NCBI RefSeq assembly: GCF_022179065.1
Contig: NZ_BPQD01000007.1
Coordinates: forward strand, 310,001 to 374,000
Reading direction: 5' to 3'
Source: Methylobacterium adhaesivum
GTDB taxonomy: Bacteria > Pseudomonadota > Alphaproteobacteria > Rhizobiales > Beijerinckiaceae
DNA: 64,000 bases
The notes below the pieces were generated by a model, which had not been told where the DNA came from, did no database searches, and worked only from the letters and a program-made list of their open reading frames with translations. Positions 28,426-36,532 of this stretch are shown here, one piece after another (within the stretch, counting starts at the first letter, position 1; every line of letters starts with the position of its first letter). The position numbers and the translations under genes were made by a program.

Positions 28426-29448
28426 ATGCGTGCCGTCACCTATACCGAGGCTTCCCGGATCGATGCGCCGGGCGCGCTTCAGGACACGACCTTCGCCGAT
28501 CCCGTGCCGGCCGGACGCGACCTGCTCGTGCGGATCGAGGCCGTCTCGGTGAACCCGATCGATACCAAGGTGCGCCAGGGCGTCTACCAACAGGCCTGCG
28601 AGCCGAAGATCCTGGGTTGGGACGCGGCCGGGACCGTGGTTTCCGTCGGATCGGATGCGCGTCTGTTCAAGCCCGGTGATGCGGTGTTCTATGCCGGCGC
28701 CCTCGACCGTCCGGGCAGCAATGCGGCGCTGCACTGCGTCGATGAGCGCCTCGTCGGCCGGAAACCCGAGACCCTCGATTTTGCGGCCGCGGCGGCCCTG
28801 CCCCTGACCGCGCTCACCGCCTGGGAGATGCTGTTCGACCGGCTCGACGTGACGAGGCCGGTGCCCGGCGCCGCGCCCGCCCTCGTGATCGTCGGCGGCG
28901 CCGGCGGCGTCGGCTCGATCGCGATCCAGCTCGCCCGGCAGCTCACCGATCTGACGGTGATCGCCACCGCGTCGCGCCCCGAGACGGCGCAATGGTGCCG
29001 GGACCTCGGCGCCCACCACGTGATCGACCACGCAAAACCGCTTGCCGCCGAGGTCGCAGGCCTCGGTCTTCCCGGCGCGCCGGGCTTCGTGTTCGCGACC
29101 ACTCAGACCGGCGCGCATCTCCCGCAGATCATCGAACTCCTCGCACCCCAGGGGCGCCTCGGACCGATCGACGACCCGGAAACGCTCGACGTGATGCCCC
29201 TCAAGCCCAAGAGCCTGTCGCTGCACTGGGAGCTGATGTTCACCCGCTCGCTGTTCCACACCGCCGACATGGAGCGCCAGCACGCGATCCTGACCGAGAT
29301 CGCCGGCTTGGTCGATGCGGGCAGGCTGCGCAGCACGCAGAGCGAGGCGTTCGGCTCCATCAATGCCACCAATCTGGCGCGGGCCCACGCGCTCATCGAG
29401 AGCGGCCGTGCCAAGGGCAAGGTTGTGCTCCAGGGCTTCGACGCCTGA
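28426..29448 (+). CDS. Zinc-type alcohol dehydrogenase-like / quinone oxidoreductase (MDR)
   Basis: The 340-residue medium-chain reductase shows the N-terminal GroES-like fold (VSVNPIDTKVRQGVY, LGWDAAGTVVSVG) and the NADPH-binding motif VIVGGAGGVGSIAIQLARQ. It lacks the zinc-ligand cysteine patterns of true alcohol dehydrogenases, fitting the zinc-less quinone-oxidoreductase-like group (ZADH1 type). The start at 28426 gives the usual MRAVTY opening; the open frame to 28156 is probably not translated. Confidence 0.85.
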   Translation: MRAVTYTEASRIDAPGALQDTTFADPVPAGRDLLVRIEAVSVNPIDTKVRQGVYQQACEPKILGWDAAGTVVSVGSDARLFKPGDAVFYAGALDRPGSNAALHCVDERLVGRKPETLDFAAAAALPLTALTAWEMLFDRLDVTRPVPGAAPALVIVGGAGGVGSIAIQLARQLTDLTVIATASRPETAQWCRDLGAHHVIDHAKPLAAEVAGLGLPGAPGFVFATTQTGAHLPQIIELLAPQGRLGPIDDPETLDVMPLKPKSLSLHWELMFTRSLFHTADMERQHAILTEIAGLVDAGRLRSTQSEAFGSINATNLARAHALIESGRAKGKVVLQGFDA

Positions 29449-29620
29449 GGCCGGCGGTCGTAAGCCGCCTGCTTCATCGGTCTCAAGTCGACCGGCTCGA
29501 GACCGAGATGGACGTCCCTCCCCGCCAGCCCCGGACCACCGCAAGCGGCGGGCTTGAGCCTCATAACGCACCGGATAAGCACGGATGGCACAACGAGTTC
29601 GTCTCGGAGCATCAGCCCAC

Positions 29621-30022
29621 ATGATAAGATCGGCGACGCTGATCGCATTCACCTCGGCAATGATGCAGGCAAGCCCGGCGCAAGCTTCCGAGGCGACGGA
29701 ACTCTTGGGCCTGTGGGAGCAGGTCGCCACGAACGCAGGTGCGTGCGAGACCTGTACCATCGACTTCCGGGCCGCCGGCTCCGGCCTTTCCGTAACGGCC
29801 AACAACGGTTGGGCCGCGACCCTAAGCAGTTCCGGCGAGCCCGATACCTTCGGTGCAGGTCGGTGGGAAAATCGCGGGGCCGCCTGGGTCTCGGGGAAGG
29901 CGTTCTCGGTCCGTTTCCATCGAGTGGGGAATCGACTGGAAATGACGATGACGATCGATACGGGCTCCGAGCCGAAACCCGTCGTTCGAGGCGTCTACAA
30001 ACGCACTTGGCAAGGTATGTAA
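29621..30022 (+). CDS. Secreted DUF2147-like hypothetical protein
   Basis: The 133-residue product begins with a signal peptide cleaved near ASPAQA and has a small beta-rich mature domain starting ELLGLWEQV. A cysteine pair in GACETCTI is visible. The GLWE start and RWENRG and VVRGVYKRTW segments resemble small secreted lipocalin-like proteins, but I cannot name a family with certainty. A start at 29585 is possible. Confidence 0.5.
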   Translation: MIRSATLIAFTSAMMQASPAQASEATELLGLWEQVATNAGACETCTIDFRAAGSGLSVTANNGWAATLSSSGEPDTFGAGRWENRGAAWVSGKAFSVRFHRVGNRLEMTMTIDTGSEPKPVVRGVYKRTWQGM

Positions 30023-30025
30023 TAC

Positions 30026-30057
30026 CAGACCTTGATGAGCACGACCATCAAGGTCTG
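30026..30057 (+). terminator. Perfect 12-bp stem-loop after the secreted protein gene
   Basis: CAGACCTTGATG (30026-30037) is exactly complementary to CATCAAGGTCTG (30046-30057) with an 8-base loop. It starts 4 bases after the stop codon. No U-tract follows, so it may stabilise an mRNA end rather than terminate by itself. Confidence 0.55.
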
Positions 30058-30092
30058 CCCGCGCGACGGCGCGGCGGCGGTCGTCCACCGAA

Positions 30093-30129
30093 CCTCACTG
30101 ATCCTGACCATGGGTTGGGATCAGTGAGG
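30093..30129. repeat. Perfect 12-bp inverted repeat
   Basis: CCTCACTGATCC (30093-30104) is exactly complementary to GGATCAGTGAGG (30118-30129) with a 13-base loop. It lies 36 bases after another perfect stem-loop and 48 bases before an integrase remnant. Its role is unknown; a terminator, operator or recombination-related site are possible. Confidence 0.5.
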
Positions 30130-30176
30130 CCGAGTATAAGCGTTGGGAGTGACAGCAAGAGTACAAGAAGACGGGC

Positions 30177-30404
30177 ATGGTGGTCGTCACTCCGGTCCTG
30201 CCGCACCCCGCCGCTTCGATCGCCGACACGCCAACGAGCGAACTCATCTTCATCGCGACGGAATGCAGTCGCCCCGTCACCGGGGAGTCGTTCGAGACAT
30301 GGTTTCGGGAGGGAGGCCGGATACGACTCCATGGCCTCAGCAAGACTGGGCCGCGTCGTGCGGCCGAGGCCAGCGAGGCGCAGCTCAACACCCTGTTCGG
30401 ATGA
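30177..30404 (+). pseudogene. Remnant of a phage-type tyrosine integrase
   Basis: The 75-codon frame contains FETWFREGG followed by HGLSKTGPRRAAE and EAQLNTLFG. This matches the C-terminal part of tyrosine recombinases, where the sequence normally reads WFR, about 15 residues, then HGLRKAGARRAAE. The spacer is largely deleted, and the catalytic arginine of the H-x-x-R-type box is replaced by serine. No start or upstream catalytic domain remains; a stop interrupts the frame just before. It differs from the island integrase at 51070 and lies outside the island repeats, so it marks an older insertion. Confidence 0.6.
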
Positions 30405-30473
30405 GCCAATGCAACCGGGGAAAGCGCGACCGACACGAGGAGCGCGAACCGTGAGCGGTTAGCTCGTGAGGCC

Positions 30474-30509
30474 AAAATAAATCCCGCACCAGTTTCCCGG
30501 GTGCGGGAT
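30474..30509 (-). terminator. Rho-independent terminator, probably the original one of tRNA-Leu
   Basis: ATCCCGCACC (30481-30490) pairs perfectly with GGTGCGGGAT (30500-30509). On the minus strand the stem is followed by TTATTTT, so it terminates leftward transcription. There is no minus-strand gene close to its right today. Without the island, tRNA-Leu would end 43 bases upstream of it, which explains its presence. Confidence 0.7.
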
Positions 30510-30552
30510 GAAAACCTAAAAGCGATTTGATTTCAGTTGCCTGGAAATCAAT

Positions 30553-30569
30553 TGGTGCCCAGGAAAGGA
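30553..30569. repeat. Left attachment site (attL) of the island
   Basis: TGGTGCCCAGGAAAGGA is identical to the last 17 bases (read on the plus strand) of tRNA-Leu at 52875, including the encoded CCA end. The sequences diverge on both sides of the match, as expected for a recombination core. Confidence 0.85.
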
Positions 30570-30924
30570 ATGGGGCTTTTTACAAGCAAAGACAATAAAA
30601 TCAGACACTTACGGCAGCGCCTGCTACGAGCTTTGTATCACAACCCTGTAGCACCTTTCAATGCGGATATTAGGTTATGCGGCCGCCCATCGACACCGAA
30701 CCCCGAGCTTGCAGGGCACGGTGTTTAGCGCTACTTTCAACATTGCGTCTCAGTGGCTCGCCTTCTGCTCCGGGAAGGCAACGAGTCGAGGTGTCATAAG
30801 AGCAGGGCTCGGCGCGCCTGCACCATAGTAGACAATCGGCGGGTGACTCCGCCTTCATGAGGTCCAAGTGGAACACCGCTTTGAGCGGGTTCGGCAGGGC
30901 CCTCACTGTCTCGGAGGGTGCAAG

Positions 30925-31908
30925 GTGTCCAATTATCAAGACCAGTTTGGTGTGAACGTTGCTGTTGCTCGGCGTCCCGTAATTATAGAGCTTGTCCGCA
31001 AGGTCGAGTGTACGTTGCCACCCAGACATCGTCGCGCGTCCACGTCTGCGACAGATATCTGCCGTAGCATTGATCTCGAACACCAGGTTGGGACCGTCGT
31101 CGAGGCTACTCCGCCGCCCGTTCTGACGACCGGCTTAGATGATGCGTTTAGCAACGCCCTTTCAGCGTGCCACGACTACCCCGGTCAGCGGTTCTTTCAG
31201 GATCGGACCGAGAACCGCCTTGCCGTTTTGACACCGGCCTATCGCCTCGCCCTTGAGATTGTCCGGGGAGGCGCGCCGGCTTTCGACCTCGCCGCGAGCC
31301 GGATGTCGGCCGGCCTACGCCAGCGCGCGCTCTCGCGAGACAAGCCCGAACTCCTCGCGGTCCAGGTGGCGGCGAAGCCGGAGACGTCGAATCAGCGCAA
31401 ACAGTGCTCCGCCCTCGCGAGCTTGCTCATGGTGGCGCGGGTTAAGGGCCTGACCGTCGAAGCGTTTCCGGAGTGGGCGTCCGATGCCGACCTCGAAGAG
31501 TGCCGCGCGAAGGCCAAGCGCATCCGCTCGGCACTTCGAGCCGGCGTGGCTCCCGACCTCGACGACGATAGCGTGGCTGAACCGGAGGTGGAGGCGCCGT
31601 GGGTTCAGGTCGTCTATGGGCGCGGGACGCAGACGGTCGAGATTTTTCCCGCCTCTCTGCCGCTGGCGGCTGAGACTCGCGTTGCGGAGTTGATCGGGGC
31701 CGGCGTCGCAGCGGACACCCTGCCGAACGTGCTGCGTCGGATAGCCGACTTCTTGGAAGGGGTCGTCGAGACGAGCTTGCCGCCGACCGAGACCATCGAA
31801 ACCGGTAAAGCCCCGGCGACCGTCACCCCCGCGAATATGCCGAAGCCGACAGCGCGCCCGATCTCGCCGCGCGACATACTTCGAGGGGACGATCCGCTAC
31901 CGTTCTAA
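30925..31908 (+). CDS. Hypothetical island protein upstream of the putative Rep
   Basis: I do not recognise this 327-residue protein. A GTG at 30925 with GGAGG 7 bases upstream is the likely start, although the frame opens at 30868 and a start further in is also possible because the first 70 residues are less protein-like. The middle is helical and basic (RMSAGLRQRALSRDKPELLAVQ), then acidic, and the C-terminus is Pro/Thr-rich, ending ISPRDILRGDDPLPF. A terminator follows, then the putative replication initiator gene 84 bp downstream. Confidence 0.55.
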   Translation: MSNYQDQFGVNVAVARRPVIIELVRKVECTLPPRHRRASTSATDICRSIDLEHQVGTVVEATPPPVLTTGLDDAFSNALSACHDYPGQRFFQDRTENRLAVLTPAYRLALEIVRGGAPAFDLAASRMSAGLRQRALSRDKPELLAVQVAAKPETSNQRKQCSALASLLMVARVKGLTVEAFPEWASDADLEECRAKAKRIRSALRAGVAPDLDDDSVAEPEVEAPWVQVVYGRGTQTVEIFPASLPLAAETRVAELIGAGVAADTLPNVLRRIADFLEGVVETSLPPTETIETGKAPATVTPANMPKPTARPISPRDILRGDDPLPF

Positions 31909-31940
31909 TCGAGATGGTCAGGCTGATTTCAGGTTCGGAC

Positions 31941-31969
31941 GAAGGCGCAATCGGCGCCTTCGTTATTTC
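31941..31969 (+). terminator. Rho-independent terminator between the two leftmost island genes
   Basis: CGAAGGCGC (31941-31949) pairs with GCGCCTTCG (31955-31963), followed by TTATTT. It separates the 30925 gene from the putative Rep gene. Confidence 0.75.
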
Positions 31970-31992
31970 GTGAAAAGCGAAAGAGAATTGTC

Positions 31993-33171
31993 ATGGTCAC
32001 GCTTGCACTTCCTCCCGCGATCATCACCGCGCACGAACGGAAGCTGCGTGCGCAAGCAGCAGAGAGGGCGCGTGTTCGAGATGCGAAAGGTGATGATGCC
32101 CTTGTAATACCCTACCACCCCACCGTTCGACGCAAGGACACGCCCAGCACGCCCCCTGCCGCCCCTTCGCCCGCTCCCAAGCCTAGAATAGGGAAAACAG
32201 CCCCGACCACCCCCCTGCCGCTCATCGACCGCGTGGGCCTGTCAGACCTGACGACATGGGCCTCGTTCCAAGACGCTCACGCACACGCCGATGCCGAGCG
32301 CGAGGACTACCTGCACCTTGGACGCCGCAACTCGGTCAAGCTCGATGGCCAGACCTACGCCGAACTCAACCCCCGCGTCGCCTTCGCCCTCCCGGCCAAC
32401 AACATGGTCGCAAGAACACGCTATGCCCGAGTCATGGGCGAGCATCTCGAGCGCGTCGCCCAGACGCTGCCGCCCGGCACCCCGGTGTTCTTCGTCAGCC
32501 TCATCAATCGGGAGCACACTCTCTCGCGCCGGTCCCGCGCGCGCTTCGACACCCGGCGCGTCGTCGGCTGGACGCATGCCGAACTCCAAGGCTTCAACTA
32601 CGTCGGGATGGTCGAGGCGGCCTATTTCTCGAACCTCCGGACCCTCGCCGGCCCCAACCGCCGCTATCTCTCGTGGCATACCCACATGCTGCTCTGGGGA
32701 CCGACCGAGGCCGAACTCGCCGGGCGGATCGAGGGCATCAACCGGCGTTTCATCACCGTTGTCCCGGGCCGGACTGCGGCCCACTACCGTCGCCTCGAAC
32801 TCGAAGAGGTCTTCGGGCAGGGACTTTATATGACTAAGGGTCAGATCAACGAGTATCGGGCATGGCCGAAGCGGATCGAGGTCGCCAATCCCGACACCGG
32901 TGAGGTGCTGAAGCTCCCAACCCGCAACTACACCGTCAAGAAGCGTCCCCTGCGGCCCGGCGATGCGGTTCACCTCTGCCGGGCCTTCGCCGGGCGAACC
33001 ATCAACGATCTCGCCTTCGCTGCCCGCGACGGTCGGGCGGTTCTCGACGAGATCAACCGGGAGGCGCTCGCGGAGTTTCACCGCTGGGAGGCGCGCCAGC
33101 CCTACAAGCTCGCCGAGGAGCGCCGTCGCGCGGCGCGCCGGTCCAAGCGCGCGGGCGGGCGGCCAAGGTAA
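31993..33171 (+). CDS. Putative HUH-type rolling-circle replication initiator
   Basis: The 392-residue protein has a Pro-rich, disordered N-terminal third and then three segments in the order of HUH endonucleases: a hydrophobic strand FFVSLIN (166-172), the paired histidines H229-T-H231 in WHTHMLLWG, and a tyrosine-lysine segment LYMTK (Y279, K282), with another tyrosine at 288. In HUH Rep proteins these are motifs 1, 2 and 3, which hold the metal site and the DNA-nicking tyrosine. The C-terminus is strongly basic. Assignment is by motif only; a relaxase or transposase of the HUH class is the alternative. Two tandem hairpins follow the gene. Confidence 0.5.
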   Translation: MVTLALPPAIITAHERKLRAQAAERARVRDAKGDDALVIPYHPTVRRKDTPSTPPAAPSPAPKPRIGKTAPTTPLPLIDRVGLSDLTTWASFQDAHAHADAEREDYLHLGRRNSVKLDGQTYAELNPRVAFALPANNMVARTRYARVMGEHLERVAQTLPPGTPVFFVSLINREHTLSRRSRARFDTRRVVGWTHAELQGFNYVGMVEAAYFSNLRTLAGPNRRYLSWHTHMLLWGPTEAELAGRIEGINRRFITVVPGRTAAHYRRLELEEVFGQGLYMTKGQINEYRAWPKRIEVANPDTGEVLKLPTRNYTVKKRPLRPGDAVHLCRAFAGRTINDLAFAARDGRAVLDEINREALAEFHRWEARQPYKLAEERRRAARRSKRAGGRPR

Positions 33172-33212
33172 GCTCTGCGGTTGCGGCGCGGATCGGCCCG
33201 GCCGCATTCCCC

Positions 33213-33288
33213 CTATTTCGTGCCCCGCGAAACAGGAGCCATGGGGCCCGCTTGGCGCGGGGCCCCTATTTCGTTGCCGCCGAAATAG
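33213..33288. repeat. Tandem hairpins with CTATTTCG stems
   Basis: Two hairpins 53 bases apart share the stem CTATTTCG and a 7-base loop. The first (33213-33235) has one mismatch (CGAAACAG), the second (33266-33288) is perfect (CGAAATAG). A related TTATTTCG string occurs just before the Rep gene at 31965. The position next to a candidate HUH initiator fits an origin (nick site) or iteron, but a regulatory or terminator role is possible. Confidence 0.5.
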
Positions 33289-33413
33289 AGTTTCGAGCCG
33301 ACACCCGGTGGCGCGAGAGGCTCAGTTTTGCCGCCTTGCCGCAGCCCCGTGAAGGCTCTGCCTTGTCACGTAAAGGCTCCTCGTGGCGACCTGCCACTAT
33401 AAGGATTGAGCCA

Positions 33414-33650
33414 ATGACGCGACTTGAGCAATACCGAGACCGCCGGGCAAAACTCCGCGAGGCACAGACTCAACTCGAAGCCACCCTAGATGATGTCATC
33501 CCGAGCCTCTCGCTTCAGCCCTCGGCGGCCTTTGAGGCGCTTCTCGCCTACGCCGTTGATGGTTTGGTGGCGCAGGGCACCATGCGCAGCAAGCAGCAAG
33601 CTCTTTATCTCATTTCGAAGGCGCTCACGAAGCACGGCATGATCGGCTGA
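33414..33650 (+). CDS. Small hypothetical helical protein
   Basis: The 78-residue product is highly charged and helical at the N-terminus (MTRLEQYRDRRAKLREAQ), with a second helical half (AAFEALLAYAVDGLVAQGTMRSKQQALYLISKAL) that resembles small DNA-binding accessory proteins of plasmids. It lies 125 bases after the tandem hairpins, suggesting a replication or copy-control role, but no family is recognised. Confidence 0.5.
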   Translation: MTRLEQYRDRRAKLREAQTQLEATLDDVIPSLSLQPSAAFEALLAYAVDGLVAQGTMRSKQQALYLISKALTKHGMIG

Positions 33651-33766
33651 TGAGGATGCCCCGGACGCCCGTCAGCGTCCGGGGTTTCTCAGCCCGAATG
33701 GACACGGGGTACAATCGCCGCCGATACTCCCTACAGGACGCAGCAGACGTCCGTGGGAGGTCGGCG

Positions 33767-34936
33767 ATGATCAAAGCGGCGCTGCTTGGGGCTTGTGCCC
33801 TGATTGGGCTCACGGCGACGGCGCTGGCGGAGTTGAGGCCGGCCACCCCCGACGTGCCGGCGGTCTTCAAACCAGCCCAGCGTGAGGGCTACTTTTTCGT
33901 CGGCGGCCGGTACGTAACGGTAGGTGGGAAGGAACTTGCCACCGGGCAGATGTTTGTCCAGTTCCACGCCCCCGCCAAGGTCACGCAGCCTTTCCCGGTG
34001 GTGATGGTGCACGGCACCGCCCAGACCGGTGTCAACTTCCTCGCCACCCCCGATGGCCGGCCCGGATGGGTGGATCGCTTCGTCGAGCGCGGTTTTGCCG
34101 TCTACGTCGTCGATCAGGTCGGGCGCGGCCGCTCGGGTGACAACCCGGAGGCATACGGCGCTTATGCCCGCCTCGCACCCGGCGACCTGGAAAGCATTTT
34201 CACCGGGCAGGAGCGGTTCGAGCTCTTCCCACAGGCCAAGCTGCATACCCAATGGCCCAGTGGCCCGGGCGTGAAGGGCAACGCCGCTTTCGATCAGTTC
34301 TACCTCTCGCAGGTGCCGTACATCGCCAGCGCGCTGAAAAGCGAGGAACTGATGAACCCAGCGCTGATCGCCCTGCTGGAGAAGATCGGCCCCTCGGTCG
34401 TGCTGACTCATTCACAGGCCGGGGTGTTCGGCTGGGCCGTGTCGGATCAACGGCCCGACCTCGTAAAGGCGCACGTCGCCGTCGAGCCGAATGGGCCAAC
34501 CTTCTTCGACATTCGCTTCAAGGGCGGTCTGAAGTGGTACGAGCCGGTCAGTGAGGCCCGCGCTCGGCCCTACGGAATCACCCGCGTACCGCTCCGCTTT
34601 GAGCCACCGGTGAACTCCCCAAGCGATCTGACAGTCGTTCAGGCCGACCAGCCGACCCGATCGGATCAAATCCGCTGCTGGCTTCAGGCTGAGCCCGCTC
34701 GGCAGCTTCCGAACCTCGCCAAAGTGCCAGCGGTCATTGTCACCGGCGAGGCTTCTTTTCGGGCGACAATGGACGACTGCACGGGTGCTTTCCTCGCCCA
34801 AGCCGGAGCGAAGCCAGATCGCCTCGCGCTCGCCGAACACGGCATTCACGGCAACGGGCACATGATGATGCTCGAGGCCAACAACGGCGCGGTCGCCGAG
34901 GCGATCATCGGCTGGATTGTCGCGAAGGCTCATTGA
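33767..34936 (+). CDS. Secreted alpha/beta hydrolase
   Basis: The 389-residue product begins with a signal peptide (cleaved near ATALA). It has hydrolase-fold segments VVMVHGTAQTGVNF (oxyanion region), VYVVDQVGRGRSG, the nucleophile elbow VLTHSQAGVFGW, and a late histidine in LAEHGIHGNGHMMM. GGGAGG precedes the ATG at 33767 and the open frame before it is not protein-like. Substrate unknown; the group includes esterases and lactonases. It is a metabolic cargo gene of the island. Confidence 0.75.
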   Translation: MIKAALLGACALIGLTATALAELRPATPDVPAVFKPAQREGYFFVGGRYVTVGGKELATGQMFVQFHAPAKVTQPFPVVMVHGTAQTGVNFLATPDGRPGWVDRFVERGFAVYVVDQVGRGRSGDNPEAYGAYARLAPGDLESIFTGQERFELFPQAKLHTQWPSGPGVKGNAAFDQFYLSQVPYIASALKSEELMNPALIALLEKIGPSVVLTHSQAGVFGWAVSDQRPDLVKAHVAVEPNGPTFFDIRFKGGLKWYEPVSEARARPYGITRVPLRFEPPVNSPSDLTVVQADQPTRSDQIRCWLQAEPARQLPNLAKVPAVIVTGEASFRATMDDCTGAFLAQAGAKPDRLALAEHGIHGNGHMMMLEANNGAVAEAIIGWIVAKAH

Positions 34937-35310
34937 GGGGGAGGTGCATTCCGGTGGCTTGCAGGGCCGCGCACACGCTGGGGAAGCGCACAGTGGTCAA
35001 AGATCAATGAATGGAACTTGCGGCTCGGTCCGCTTCCGACCCTTTGCATAAAGTTGGAATGGCTTGTTTCGGGCGCTTCATGGACGAGGATTTACACACG
35101 ATTTAGATAGTTTTGCGAATTTTAGCTTTAGGACACTGATGCATTGTGGTTGGTCACTTCGGTGGTTCAGGAAGCCAACTTACGGGCAGTCGGCGGTCTG
35201 TCGATCGGCGGTGCATTAAGGTGGTGAAACTGTCACGGATACGATTTCCATCCGCCCCAGCAGACGTTATCATTCCGGTTGCCTTGATATAGTGGCCTCC
35301 GGAAAATACC
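34937..35310. other. AT-richer intergenic stretch
   Basis: These 374 bases hold no convincing frame. The fall in GC starts here and continues into the DUF3883 gene; promoter elements for that gene are expected just before 35311 but none stands out. Confidence 0.4.
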
Positions 35311-36327
35311 ATGCCCGCAAAACCGATGGTCTTCGTCAATATCGGATGGATGAAGGACTACGCTGGTCCATCGGCGAACGATACGCCAGTAGGTGGCCAC
35401 GGCTATCTCAAGGACGGCAACATAGGGCACGAGGTTTTCAACTTCGCTTCTCTCGATGGCAAAGTCTATGGCTACGTCCCTCGTTCCGCTCGCATCAACC
35501 TTAAAAACCCGGGCGGCTCATCATCTGACGAATTAGTAACCGCGGTCACAGTGGTTTGGATTGCTCGAAATCCTAGCGATAAGAAGACGTATATCGTCGG
35601 TTGGTACAGGGACGCTTCTGTTTTTAGGGACAATAATCACATCAAACTGAAACGTAGTAAAAACTTCATTGTTACCTATCAGATCGAGGCTCCGGCGGAC
35701 AAAGCAACCCTGCTTCCTATCGACCAACGCTTGTTCAGGATTCCTACTGCGAAGGAAGAAGGCAATCTGGGACAGAGCCCGGTCTGGTACGGTGGAAAAG
35801 ACGAGTTCCGCGCAGAGGTTTCTGCCTATCTCGCGGCGGATGGCACGTTTGCCGAGAAGCCGAAGGTTGGATTGAACGGGGCCAAGTACCAAACTGATCC
35901 GGAGTTGCGAAAGCGGATTGAGCTTGCTGCGGTTCGACATGCCACCGCATACTATCGATCAAGAGCAGGGGGCTCCCAGGTCGTCGCCTCCGTCGAGAAG
36001 GATGGCGTTGGATGGGATTTGAACGTCACGGCTCCGACCGGTGCGGTGCTGAAGGTCGAGGTAAAGGGGCTGAGCGGACGGGACCTTCTGGTCGAACTAA
36101 CGCCCAACGAATTTGCGAAAATGAGGAGCACTGAACACCGAGCGCAGTATATCATTTACGTGGTCACGGAGGCACTGACGTCTGAAGCTCGCAGCCACGT
36201 CTTCAGGCACAATGCAGAGTCAAGTAAGGGCGGCAATCTCGTGTGGGCAACAGCTGATGGTCGGCAGCTTAAGATCCAGCAGATCGTCGCGGCTAGGCTC
36301 TCGGCACCTTACGAAACAATCACCTAA
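35311..36327 (+). CDS. DUF3883 protein, putative PD-(D/E)xK nuclease
   Basis: The 338-residue protein has two parts. Residues 1-160 form a domain (FVNIGWMKDYAG, GYLKDGNIGHEVFNF, VTVVWIARNP) seen in restriction-like proteins. From about 200 the DUF3883 domain follows with a PD-(D/E)xK-like site: D236 in GWDLNV, then E250-V-K252 in LKVEVKG. DUF3883 usually occurs in defence proteins such as nucleases or helicases. No methyltransferase is directly fused, though a methyltransferase gene follows at 36533. A modification-dependent (type IV-like) enzyme is a reasonable but unproven guess. Confidence 0.6.
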   Translation: MPAKPMVFVNIGWMKDYAGPSANDTPVGGHGYLKDGNIGHEVFNFASLDGKVYGYVPRSARINLKNPGGSSSDELVTAVTVVWIARNPSDKKTYIVGWYRDASVFRDNNHIKLKRSKNFIVTYQIEAPADKATLLPIDQRLFRIPTAKEEGNLGQSPVWYGGKDEFRAEVSAYLAADGTFAEKPKVGLNGAKYQTDPELRKRIELAAVRHATAYYRSRAGGSQVVASVEKDGVGWDLNVTAPTGAVLKVEVKGLSGRDLLVELTPNEFAKMRSTEHRAQYIIYVVTEALTSEARSHVFRHNAESSKGGNLVWATADGRQLKIQQIVAARLSAPYETIT

Positions 36328-36532
36328 AACTAACACCAGAAGCTGGAAGGTCTGTTTCAGGTTGGTGCCAAGCGTCAACTTTTCCACCATTATCTACCAG
36401 TTGGGCGCGACGATCACCCCCAGTACAAAGCCGAGGGTCGCGACAAAAATAGGGGGGGATGGGCGGCTGATAGGGCTGCGCCTAACGCGCAGACTTCGCG
36501 TCGGGCGGTAAGACTGGCAAGCGGAAACGAAC

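Noticed and set aside
30670-31083. 137-codon minus-strand frame overlapping the start of the 30925 gene
   Set aside because: Part of it looks protein-like, but it has no ribosome site or known domain, and it overlaps the better-supported plus-strand gene antisense. It remains possible if the plus-strand gene starts further downstream.
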